Shown: one piece after another, positions 33,489 through 43,800 of the stretch
Position numbering within the stretch: the first letter of the stretch is position 1
Layout of the letters: every line of letters begins with the position of its first letter
Assembly: GCF_963576675.1 (NCBI RefSeq)
Contig: NC_088916.1
Location: 4,913,001-4,977,000 of the forward strand
Direction: 5' to 3'
DNA length: 64,000 nucleotides
DNA from: Euphorbia lathyris
Taxonomy: Eukaryota; Streptophyta; Magnoliopsida; Malpighiales; Euphorbiaceae
Translations under genes and position numbers: made by a program
Notes under the pieces: model-generated
Told to the model about the DNA's origin: nothing
The model's input: the letters and a program-made list of their open reading frames with translations, nothing else
Databases searched by the model: none

Positions 33489-34122
33489 ACTTGTACGTGG
33501 TTAGGTCCTGAGCTTCTTCTACAGCTGTCTTCTTTGCTTGCCAGCTTTTGGGAAGACTTCTTAGAATCTTCTTCACTTGTTCCTTTTCAGTGAAGTTCTT
33601 GCAGAGTCTTTTAAGCTCATTGATAATGTTGGTGAATCTTGCATTCATCTCCGAGATGTCTTCATTATCATTCATCTCGAACAGCTCGTACAGTCGCATA
33701 TGTTGATTCACTTTGGACTCCTTGACCTTACTAGTTCCTTAATAGGTAACCTCCAGCTTCTTTCAGATTTCCTGTGCTGACTCACAACCTGAAATTTTGT
33801 TGTACTCTGCAGCATCTAACGCACAGTGAAGCATGTTTATAGCCGAAGCATTATTTTGTAATTTCTTAAGGTCATCATATGACCATTTATCTTCACTTTT
33901 GACAGACTTTACACCATCAATAGTTTCATAGGGAACAAACGGGCCTTGGACTATAGCTAGCCATGCACTCATGTTTGTTGCCTGAATAAAGTTTTTCATC
34001 CTGTTCTTCCAGAATGTATAATTTGACCCGAAGAACAGTGGAGGCCGACTAATAGATAATCCCTCAGGGAGTATCTGTGTTGTTTGATTTCCTTGAAGGA
34101 AACGAGTGCTGTTCTCAGCCAT

Positions 34123-34185
34123 TTACAGGGATCAGCTCAAGATAGTTTTATCAATTGTGAGTTGGGAAGTAACACTTTAGGTCAG
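34123..34185 (-). repeat. Truncated inner end of the 5' LTR
   Basis: About 40-60 bp matching the 3' LTR ('attgtgagttgggaagtaac') lie between the gag ATG and the nested solo LTR. The last ~150-190 bp of the 5' LTR and the primer binding site are missing, so reverse transcription could not be primed from this copy. Confidence 0.75.
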
Positions 34186-36790
34186 TGTCGCACCCTGGCT
34201 TCCGGTTTTTACACACGTCGGGGTGCGTGGCCGGCTCGATCTGCCTTTCTCGTGTTTTAAGGTTTCGAGTCGCCACCAATCATCACTTGGAAATACATGT
34301 GCGGGCGTGATTGGTCGCCCTATCTGTTTGGATTGACTCTGTATGGTTTGGTTTTGGTAAGGACGATCTTCGGAGAGATTCAAAGTTCATTTTTCCGGTT
34401 ACGTGTAGGGAAAAGATATGATCTCACCCTACCCGCCCGACGTATCAGTACTATTGTGATATTACGTGTTTGCTATTTGCTTTGCTTTGAATTGTCGATA
34501 TAAACCAGACACTCATGGATTTTGGGCATTGGGTTTAGTATTGAATTCTAATGACGTTTTCACATCGATTAGAATTAGCTTGGTTTATGAATTCGAATGA
34601 CGTTTTCACATCAATCTGAATTAATTTAGTTATGAATTCGAATGATGTTTTCACATCGATTCGAATTAATATGGTTATGAATTCGAATGACGTTTTCACA
34701 TCGATTCGAATTAATTTGGTTTTGAGTTCGAATGACGTTTTCACATCAATTCAAATTAATTTGGTTATCTTTTATTGATTCGAAATAACATTTCGAATTG
34801 AAGTAATTTTGTTTCAAATTACGCATATAACATACGCGTAATCGTATTTTATTGAATTAAAATTCAATTTTATTTCACGTATACATTTTATAATTTCAAA
34901 TGACGTTTCCACATCAATTTGAATCTAGTTGGATTTATTAAAATTCGAAATAACATCTCGAACCGTTTTATTTGCGTATATCACATATACACGATGCATT
35001 TATATTCTATTTAATTTAACGGATTAGGTATGAATAAATTCATTGCAACGAGTTCAGGAAATTTTTTAACGGAATGAAATCAAGCTAATAATTACAAAAA
35101 GACCATTTAATATACAATCCTAATCAAATTAATTAGAAGATGAATGAAGTTGTACTAATAAATGGTGTAAAAATGAGTTAATTAAAATATAACTAATGGA
35201 AATAACTAACCATTCTTACTCGTTAAATGGCTAAAGGAAATGGACTAGGCTAATGTAAGTTAGAATCCTAAGTTAAATCTAAGTTAAGGCCCTAAAGTAC
35301 ACATGCATTTTAATTAGTGGGTTTCTGGAACAATCCTATTATTGATTAATGACAAATAAAAGTTTAACTTAGGAGTGGGTGTACGTGTGATTTGCAGGGG
35401 TAAATTAGGAATAATGTAAAATGGGTATAAAGCTTTAGATACTACAGCCACCCTCTACCTTTCTCTTCCAACAAAAAAGTGCAGATCAAACTTCCCATGG
35501 TCTTAATGGCTTCATTTCCCTCCGTCACCGGTGAATTATTGCTCATCATTTTTCTTTATTTCCTTCTGTACCCTTGAGGGTTGTTTCGTCAACCTGCTTG
35601 CCCATTTTCTCTGTATTTTGAAATTTCTGGATGCCTGCTGGATGAGATCATCTCTGTTGAATTATTGATTTTTTTGGTAAAAATGCCAATTGGTCCTTGT
35701 AATTGTGATTTTTGCAGACTGACGCCGTTGGAATGAATTCTGGCCTGAATTTGACGCGGACCCGGAATGAATTTGAATTGTTTTTGACCCGAGCGGACTC
35801 TGTTGGACTCGTACGGACAAAATTCCGAGCTCTTGAACTGATAGTTATTCGTGCTTCAGGAATATATCGGACTTGAACTGACAATTACCCGTGCTTTGGA
35901 ATCGGACTTGAATTGAAAATTATCCGTGCTTTGGATTTTGTTGGACTCGTATGAATAGTTCTCCGAACTTCTGATTTGTTGGACTTGTTGTACCGCAACG
36001 AGATAACTTAGTCATTTGAACGTGATTTGATCATTTTTAGAATATTCTTGAATCGAGTGTGCATTCTGATCTTGCTTTTTGGGGATAGCGGGAATTTCTG
36101 GGTATCTCAGACATTGGCGAGTTGGTCTTCAGATTCGTCAAAATTACTGTAAAAAACAAAAATAATAAGAGAAATATTCATATTAATAATGCAATATTTA
36201 TTTATTACTGAAAATTCCATTTTTAAGCGTTCAATTGTCGTTAATTTATTAACTTCTCAATTTTTGAATCCATTTGTCATAATTCGTTATTTAGAAATCA
36301 ATTATATTCCAAACGTTTAATTATAATATAAATCGTAACCAAAGTCAATATTAACTTTAACTTTAATATACGATGTTACATCATAATTCGCAATTCAGAC
36401 TATAGACGTTTCTAAATATAGTTTACGACAAATAAATACGCATTGAAATGTTAATTCGATTGATTGACATCTGAACTTTAATTAATAAATTATAACTCGA
36501 ATTCAAGCAAATTCAATTTTATTCAGAATATGAGGAATATATCTCGAATAAAATTCATAATAGGTTAGAATTATACCTTAATTCTATTAAGTTGCACTTT
36601 GAATATAATTCGATATTTTTACCGATTTATACCGAAATACGACAAATATGCCTTAATAGCATAATTTTCCCCCAATAAATCATTTTCGAGATAACGTCAT
36701 ATATTCTAAATAATTCATGAATTGTTCAAATTTTGAGTGAAATTTATTAAAAACTTTAAAAATTGGTCCGGACAAAAATGGGTATCTACA
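34186..36790. mobile_element. 2.6-kb solo LTR nested in the 5' LTR
   Basis: Starts TGTCGCACCCTGG and ends GGGTATCTACA (TG...CA), with a perfect 5-bp TSD gtcag at 34181-34185 and 36791-36795. No coding sequence. LTR length and ends suggest a gypsy family (Tat/Ogre-like), but the family is not proven. It contains a 45-bp tandem array (34543-34768) and a looser ~45-bp periodic stretch (35750-35990) with 'ccgtgctttgg' and 'cggacttgaa(c/t)tga' words. Confidence 0.82.
34543..34768. repeat. Five 45-bp tandem units inside the solo LTR
   Basis: Five units of 45-46 bp, each with 'gaattcgaatga(c/t)gttttcaca' then 'tc(a/g)at(t/c)' and 'gaattaatttggt'. A sixth, degenerate unit is at about 34893-34930. 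The 'TGACGTTTTCACATC' word is nearly invariant. Confidence 0.88.
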
Positions 36791-38002
36791 GTCAGCTTCC
36801 AACTCAACACTCTGATTACTCAGTGTCGGCTTATATAAATTATTTACTGAGCAATTTAAGCAAGCAACACATACATATATATATCAAGAGAAAGGGTTAG
36901 AGATTACTCAGCAGACTTATCCTGGTTCGGCCTCACCGCCTACGTCCAGTCCCCAGAATCCCTCCGGGCTTTTTCAATCCACTACTGAGCTCTTTAAAGG
37001 TAGAGCACAAACCGTTTACAATAGCAACTGAGTATACCATCCTCTATTTGTCTACTCAATCCTATCAACCACTGAATACTATAACCGAGTATCCAGAATT
37101 TCTCTACCACTGAGTACTATAACCGAGTACTCAGCTTCACTCTTCTAACCTTTACAATTGATACAAGATTGTTCTCACAAAACGAAGAACACTTTAGATG
37201 AATAAAATTCACTCTAGACTTTTACACAATGATTGGAATTGGGTGTAAGAACTTGCTTTTTCTAATCAGACAGCTTCTCTTTTGGATCTTTTAACTTAGT
37301 GAAGATTTTGCTTGTCTGTATCTCTCTTGTATATTTTCGGTCATGATCCAAGTGATGAACTTGTCCATTTATAGTGAATTCTGAAGCTTCAATGATTTGA
37401 AAATCCGACATAGCCGTTGAGAAGAACGGTCTTCTTCGTCATCATGTGGTCAGCTTCCAGAACCGCAGGCCAATCCTGTCTTCTGATTTGCGCATGAGCT
37501 AGGTTTGCCAGTTTCGTCTTCTAGCGTCAGATTCGTATTCTAGCGCCAGGTTTGTCTTCTTGCCAATCGTCAGACGGTCCATGCGTCTCGAAAAGGTCCT
37601 TGAAACGGATTTCCGAGGCTTCTGAAATGTGTCAGACTTTGTCTCACAAGTTGACGGATAATTGGACACTGACTTGATTATCAATCAGCTTAACTTAGCG
37701 GCGTCTTGAATATTACTCAGCTTGACTTCGCAGCTTCGCCTTCAAGCTTTCCTAAGAAGATATTTCTTTGGAAGGGTTGAGTTGAGTTCCACTCAGCTTC
37801 CGCTGTGTGACTTGCTCATGCTGACTTTGTTCTGTCTTTCTTTTATAGTCTTTAAGTTCCTGTTCTCGTTAGTTAATATACTCAACATTGAACAAACACA
37901 TTAGTACAATTAAATCAAAGCACTTAAATTTAATTGTTTTAATCATGGGATTAACTTAAATAATTTTGTCAAATTAAAATCATGTGGAAAGGTGTTTCAA
38001 CA
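36791..38002 (-). repeat. Main part of the 5' LTR
   Basis: 1,212 bp nearly identical to 22392-23604 of the 3' LTR, with only scattered differences seen by eye. It starts with the TSD gtcag copy left by the nested solo LTR and ends TTTCAACA before gatac. Confidence 0.88.
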
Positions 38003-38617
38003 GATACAACCCACATCCCATCGATCCAGTAGTCGACCACCTCATCATAAGAAAATGCACTCTAGAGATTGGCACACAACTTCCAGCTGAATTAGAAGCC
38101 TCTATCAAACCGGTGCTCAGCGACAATGCAACGATTTTCACTTGGAGCACACGAACATCACATGGGTTTCCCTAAATGCATGCCACTCATAAGCTCGACA
38201 TTGATCCCACCTACACACCCATCGAATAGAAAAAGCGGCACCACGCCAAAGATAAGTAGTTGGCGATCAAGGCAAAGATAAACAAACTCCTCACTGTTAA
38301 TTTTATTAGAGAGAAATTATCTTGATTTGCTCTATAATGTAGTACTTATAAAGAAGAGCAACATAAATTATCGTATGTGTGTAGACTTTACCGATATCAA
38401 TAAAGATTATCCTAAAGATTGTTATCCTCTGTCTAATGTCGATCAGCTAGTCAACCGGACAGCTGGTTGTAAAATCTTGTCTCAGTTTGATGTCATCGAT
38501 GGGTTCCAACAAATCCCGATGGACCCAGCAGACGCAGATAAAACCTCGTTTGTTACTCACGAAGGCACTTACTATTACAATGTAATGCCATTCAGACTAA
38601 AAAATGCAAACTCCTAG
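38003..38617 (+). mobile_element. Tat-type gypsy relic, reverse transcriptase part
   Basis: Continuation of the gypsy element interrupted at 22186. Plus-strand frames give KCTLEIGTQLPAELEASIKP, ATIFTWSTRTSHGFP and KLDIDPTYTPIE, then MCVDFTDINKDYPKDCYPL, SQFDVIDGFQQIPMDP, KTSFVTHEGTYYYNVMPF and RLKNAN. These are the N-terminal part of a Tat-lineage RT up to just before the YVDD motif, which is missing. Several stops and shifts. It ends abruptly at 38617. Confidence 0.8.
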
Positions 38618-39265
38618 TAGAAAAGGATGGAAGACAAGACCAGAGGTTGCTTGCAACTTCTATGGTAAGAGTGACCACACTACTAATATGTGTTGGTATA
38701 AAAAGGGCTATACTATGACCAGTACGATGAAAGACCTGTAAAGACTAACCCAAAAGGACCCAAAAAGACTTGGGTACTTAAGAATGTTTGATCATTTTGC
38801 AAGTAAGCCTGAGATGTGTACAAGAGTAAAAAATGTGGTATGTTGACAATGCATGCTCAAGGCATATGTTGGGTGCCCCATTAGCATCATACGCCAAGTA
38901 TTTACATGTTATCAAAGTCATATATTGGGTGTCCCATTAGCGTCATACACCAAATATTCTGTGGTAAGAGACGCAACAATACTAACATGTGTCGGTATGA
39001 AAATGGCTACTATGATCAGTACGATGAAAGACCTATAAAGACTAATCCAAAAGGACCGAAAAAGACTTGGGTACCTAAGAATGTTTGATCATTTTGCTGG
39101 TGGGTCTGAGATACGCAGAAGAGTAGTCTGAGTTGCGCAGAAGAGTAAAAGATATGGTATGTTGACAGTGCATGCTCAAGGCATATATTGGGTGCCCTAT
39201 TAGCGTTGGGTGCCCCATTAACGTCATACGCCATATATTTATATGGTATCAAAGTTATAGTCTAA
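38618..39265 (+). mobile_element. Duplicated copia gag/protease fragments
   Basis: Two degenerate copies of the same Sirevirus-like segment: a CCHC-like word (CNFYGKSDHTTNMC; second copy partial), GYYDQYDERPIKTNPKGPK and TWVPKNV, then a sequence resembling the D(S/N)ACSRH protease start. 'tgggtgccccattagc(a/g)tcatacgcc' recurs several times between and after them. They are in the opposite orientation to the nearby Sirevirus and are not part of it. Confidence 0.65.
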
Positions 39266-40826
39266 TGTTGGATGTCCCATTACCATCATATGCCAAATAT
39301 TGGGCGTGAGGGGGCGTGTTAAATAACCCACATTGCTAAATTGAAAAAACCATTCGACTCTTTAAATATATGAGGCGATCCTCCTCATTTGAAGTAACTT
39401 TTAGGTGTGATTTAGACTTTGTTTACAAGTTAATTAAAATAAAATAGACTTAATAAATCAAGAGCCCCCTAAACTTGTCCTTAAAAGTTGATTTACCCTT
39501 TGAACTCATAGAGTGTTTCATTAGCCCATGAACTTTCTTAAAGTGATCTAGTGGCCACCTATATTTCTTTAAAATGACCTAAATTGGTCCAATAAACTTG
39601 CTTACAGTAATCTATTGCCCTAAAACTTACTTAAAGTGTTATACATTTCAATTTTTCCAAATCCTTTCTTGTTCTGCCACGTGGACTTAAGAAGTTAATC
39701 TTGTCATTTTAAGCAAGTTCAGGAGGTGGCATGTGTCAATTTCGAATTAGTTTCAAAATGAGGCAACCCTAATCCAACCCAAAAACTTTCGTGTCAATGT
39801 CATGTTAACCTAATCGGGTAAATATTGATTTCATGCCGTGTTTTTGGATCACATGTTGTTTTACTACATACATATATTAATGGTGTATTTCAAAAATCTA
39901 GGAGGATATGATACTACTTTTAAATATTTTATGTTATTCTTGGATTAATATTGGTAACCGCAATCATCCAAAAGTCTGCTAATATCATGTTTGAGAGTTA
40001 TGAAATGTGTTTATAACAATATAGGAGATTTGAGCCGTGTTTGCAGGTAATAATTCTACTTTTATTACATTTATTAATAAAAGTGACATGTAAAAACATG
40101 AGAAAATATAAAAATAATTTTAAATATTCATATCATTTTCGGGTTAGCATATCAACCCAAACCCAACCCAACCCAAAAACCCCGTGTCAATTTCGTAACA
40201 ACCTAAAAATGACACATTACCTATTAAGCTAAATTCAAACACTAAAATTACGTGTCATGTAATCGGGTCATTCGTACTTTTGCCACCTCTTCTGAGGATT
40301 ACAAAACACTTTTTTTTTTTATATATAGTTTATCTGATTTCTCGGTTGGAGGCTCGTCGGGCACTCTTTAGGTGTATCTCTCCCAATTAAAACTTTCTAC
40401 GTACGTACGCTATGATTCCAACTCGAAATCTAATTTAAACGATTTGAGAAGTCCTTAAACACTCAAGCCACTTAATTACTTACCGAACACTCTTTCAAGT
40501 TTAAGGAACATATCGGTTTTTTGAGCCAAGTTCAACGGGACTCCTAACTTATTAAGCCAATAAAACAATAATAAGAAAAGATCCATGTATGAAATAAATG
40601 AAAGAGTTAATGATCATTCATTCATGAATGGCTTGAAAGAAACGTTTGTCTAAGAATCTGTAAAAGCAAAAGTGATGAAATCAAAGAGATATGTATATAT
40701 ATATATATAAGAGCAGTGTAAAGATGATGAGATAGCAAAAAAAAAAAAAAAAAAAAGTGATCAATCCATATATATAGGAAAGAAAAAGAGAAAGAAAAGA
40801 ATTGCAGAGAAAAATCAAGTAAAAAC
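39266..40826. other. NAC upstream region
   Basis: No gene. 39443-39735 looks like one or both arms of a decayed MITE ('ccccctaaacttgt', 'aagcaagttcaggaggtgg'). 39760-39850 and 40140-40280 carry 'aacccaa..aacccgtgtcaat' words of a common dispersed repeat. The proximal 200 bp before the NAC start has an (AT)n tract (40694-40710) and an A-run (40738-40757). Confidence 0.5.
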
Positions 40827-43800
40827 ATGTCGGCGGTGGGATTACCTCCCGGTTTCCGATTCCATCCGACCGATGAAGAACTTGTCAATTATTACCTCAA
40901 ACGGAAAATCAATGGCCAACATATTGAACTTGACATCATTCCTGAGGTTGATCTTTATAAATGTGAACCTTGGGAGTTATCAGGTATTTTTTTTTTTTTT
41001 TTTAATTTCTATATATACAAGTAGGGATGTAAACGGGGCGGGACGGGACGGGGAATGCATTTCCATCCCTGTCCCCGACTATTCGGGGATTCTCTATCTC
41101 CGTCCCCGCGAGGCAAACGGGGATAAACTTATCCTCATCACTGTTCCGCCGGGAATACTATCCCCATTTCCCGTTTACAGATGTTCTAAAAACGTTATCC
41201 ACATTTTCCATTATCCATTCTCTACTGGGAATCACCGTTTATGTTAAAAAAAGTCGTGAAGACAAAAAACGTAGCTAATAATACTAAGTACTAATAATCA
41301 TTCTCAAAATTTTCAAATCACCAAAAACACTAAAACTTGAAAACAATCAATCACCTAATTAAATTGTACTTAAATCATAAAAAAAAAAAAATTATCACGG
41401 AGAATAATCGAGGATTAACAGGGCGGGGAAGGGGATACCTTTCCCTATTCCCGCTCTATCTTTGTCAAGAGGGACAAAATTATCCCCATCTCCGTTCCAT
41501 GGGATCTTTACAGGGGATTCCTCGATCCTGTCGGGGCGGGTCACCGATGGGGACGAAGAATCCTCGTCCCATTTACATCCCTATATACATGGTTGAAAGT
41601 TACAGGGGGCAAAATTTTGGATTAACCGATCAAAAGGGGCATTTTTACGGAATTATTCCTAATCTAGTAATGGTTGGGAAATAATTTTATTGGAGGGGAT
41701 ATTTTAAATTTTGTAGTTAAAAAGAGTCTCAGTATGACGACCCCACCACCATAATGTATGAATCTGCTTTCGTCTTTTATACCACTATGGCCGGTCTGCT
41801 ATTGTAATGGGGATGTTTTTAAATACAGAGTTAAAAATAGCCCCAACCACGTTGGGAATAATTTTCTTAGAATATCTCTTTTGGGATTTAACCCCATATT
41901 TTTTAAAAGGGGTTGTTGGCTGGGTTGGGGAGGTTGGCTGGAATTTTGACGGGACCAAAATTCTTCATCCACCATATCACCATACTGATCTGATTAGGGG
42001 TCGGGGCCTATCCAAGCCATAGAGTCGGTCCGCCCCTATATATATTTCGTCCCTCCGGAGAGCAATATAAAATAAAATAAAAAAATTCGATAGAAATATT
42101 CGTCCTAACAATGTACATAGTTTTCGTTGATAATTTCACTATATTTGCGTGCATTGATATAAATATAATAATTCAAATGTGATTGTTAGAGATAAATATG
42201 TACCAGCAATCAGCAATGGTTTTCCTTTTCTATTTACTTGATATTTATTGTTGGAAAAAAATATTTTTCTAAAAACCAGTGATTCCATGCTTTTATAAAA
42301 TTTATAAACTTATAGTTAATGTCCAAGAACTCTGGTGAAACCAAAATTTAGTAAGAAATATAAAAGTTTTGGTGGGTTAAAAATCCGCGATGAAAATTTT
42401 CGTCCAAATTCTGCAATTGACATCAAATTTGTCACAGATTATGGAAAGGGTAAATAATTTATTACTTCTCTAGTTTTTACCTAACACGCTGTTTAGTCTC
42501 CCTATTTTGAAAAATACATTTTAAGGTCCCTATCTTTTACTAATATTAACCTTGTGGTCCTTTTATCTATTTTTTTAGTTTTTTAACCGAACATATCTTA
42601 GCTCTTTAAACAACCACAGTACAATACAAGTTGACCATGTTACTCTGTTATTATATAAATATAAATATATATATATATGTTTATGCTAAAATATAACGAT
42701 TACAAGTCTACAAAAACTAAACAAAAGGACCAAAAGGTTAATATTGGCAAAAGTTAGGGACCGTATAATATGTTTTTCAAAATAGGAGGACTAAACAGTG
42801 TGTTAGGTAAAAAGCAGGGGACTAATAAATTATTTGCTCTTACGGAAATAATGAAATTACTGGCGAAATTTTTTGTGTTTGCGACGAACATTTCGGCTGG
42901 TAAAACTCAATATTTTCACCGCTACTTCTCAAAAATAATTTTTATTATTATCTCTGACATGTCCGCCTAATTCACGAATATTTATGATGTTTTGGACAGA
43001 AAAATCCTTCCTACCAAGTAGAGATCCAGAATGGTATTTCTTTGGACCAAGAGACAGAAAATATCCAAATGGGTTTAGAACAAATAGAGCAACAAAAGCA
43101 GGGTATTGGAAATCAACAGGAAAGGATAGAAGAGTAAATTCACATAACAAAGCTATTGGTATGAAGAAAACTTTGGTTTATTACAGAGGTAGAGCTCCTC
43201 AAGGGATAAGAACTGATTGGGTTATGCATGAATATCGTCTCGATGATAAAGATTCCGAAGACACTTGTGCTATTCAGGTAGTTCGTGCATTATTCTTTTT
43301 ACGGGATAAGGTACAAATTTAGTCGTGTAATTATCAGGTGAGAGAGCGGATTTAGCATTCACGTACAAAATGATTCAATCTTAAACTTAAACGTTTGGTA
43401 AACAGTGCAATTTCAAGTCTCGTTAACGAAAAATGAAGTTTTTTTTTCTCATTATGGAGTTCTATTCATCTTAAACCCCACCTTTCGTTAATGAAGTTTG
43501 AAATTGCATTGTCTGGTAAATGTTAGATTTAAGATTGTACTCTTTTATACGTGAAGACTAAATCGGCTCTTTTCAAATAATTATGAGGCTAAATTTGTAA
43601 TTTATCACTTTTATTATTTATTTACTTTAGTTATATGCAATATAAATGGTTAAAAATTCCGTTATCCATAAGCAAAGTCTTAGGTTCGAGTTTTGTGGAT
43701 GTCGTAAATTGTTATTGAGAGCGTGTTGTCCCCATTTAGGCTCTTTCTCTTTCGACTTGAATCCAAATTGAACAAGTTATTGGTTGAAATGGTTAGGAGC

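Larger units (their letters stand above)
27853..34122 (-). pseudogene. Sirevirus gag-pol polyprotein, broken
   Basis: Minus-strand order: gag (34122-33745 and 33711-33489; starts MAENSTRFLQG, contains PPLFFGSNYTFWKNRMKNFI), interruption by a solo LTR, rest of gag with one damaged and two intact CCHC knuckles (31954-31090), protease (30983-; DSTCSRHMTG, Asp-Ser-Thr at the active site), the pre-integrase WHRRLGH motif, integrase ([25 protein letters not shown]), reverse transcriptase ([28 protein letters not shown]) and RNase H (GYTDADHGRD, STTEAEYIAA, CDNKSAIDLSKNP, IRHHFIRD). Breaks: a shift between gag pieces, a 2-bp insertion near 30365 at the PR-IN junction, a TAA at 28804-28806 just before the RT YVDD, and a TAG near 28156. 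No complete product can be made. Confidence 0.88.
22187..38002 (-). mobile_element. Sirevirus-like Ty1/copia retrotransposon with two nested solo LTRs
   Basis: A 15.8-kb insertion, about 11.8 kb without its own insertions, transcribed on the minus strand. Order on the minus strand: 5' LTR (38002 to about 34145, split), gag, protease, integrase, reverse transcriptase, RNase H, a long extra ORF region, polypurine tract, 3' LTR (23604-22187). Protease-integrase-RT-RNase H order makes it copia. LLHMDLFGPV-like IN start, a WVPK motif before the protease, a large size and a long ORF after RNase H point to the Sirevirus (SIRE/Maximus) lineage. The two LTRs are nearly identical where comparable, so insertion is fairly recent, but the polyprotein has stops and frameshifts. 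Confidence 0.88.

Noticed and set aside
34543..34768. CRISPR-like regular repeats
   Set aside because: The 45-bp units are contiguous tandem repeats without spacers, inside a plant LTR.
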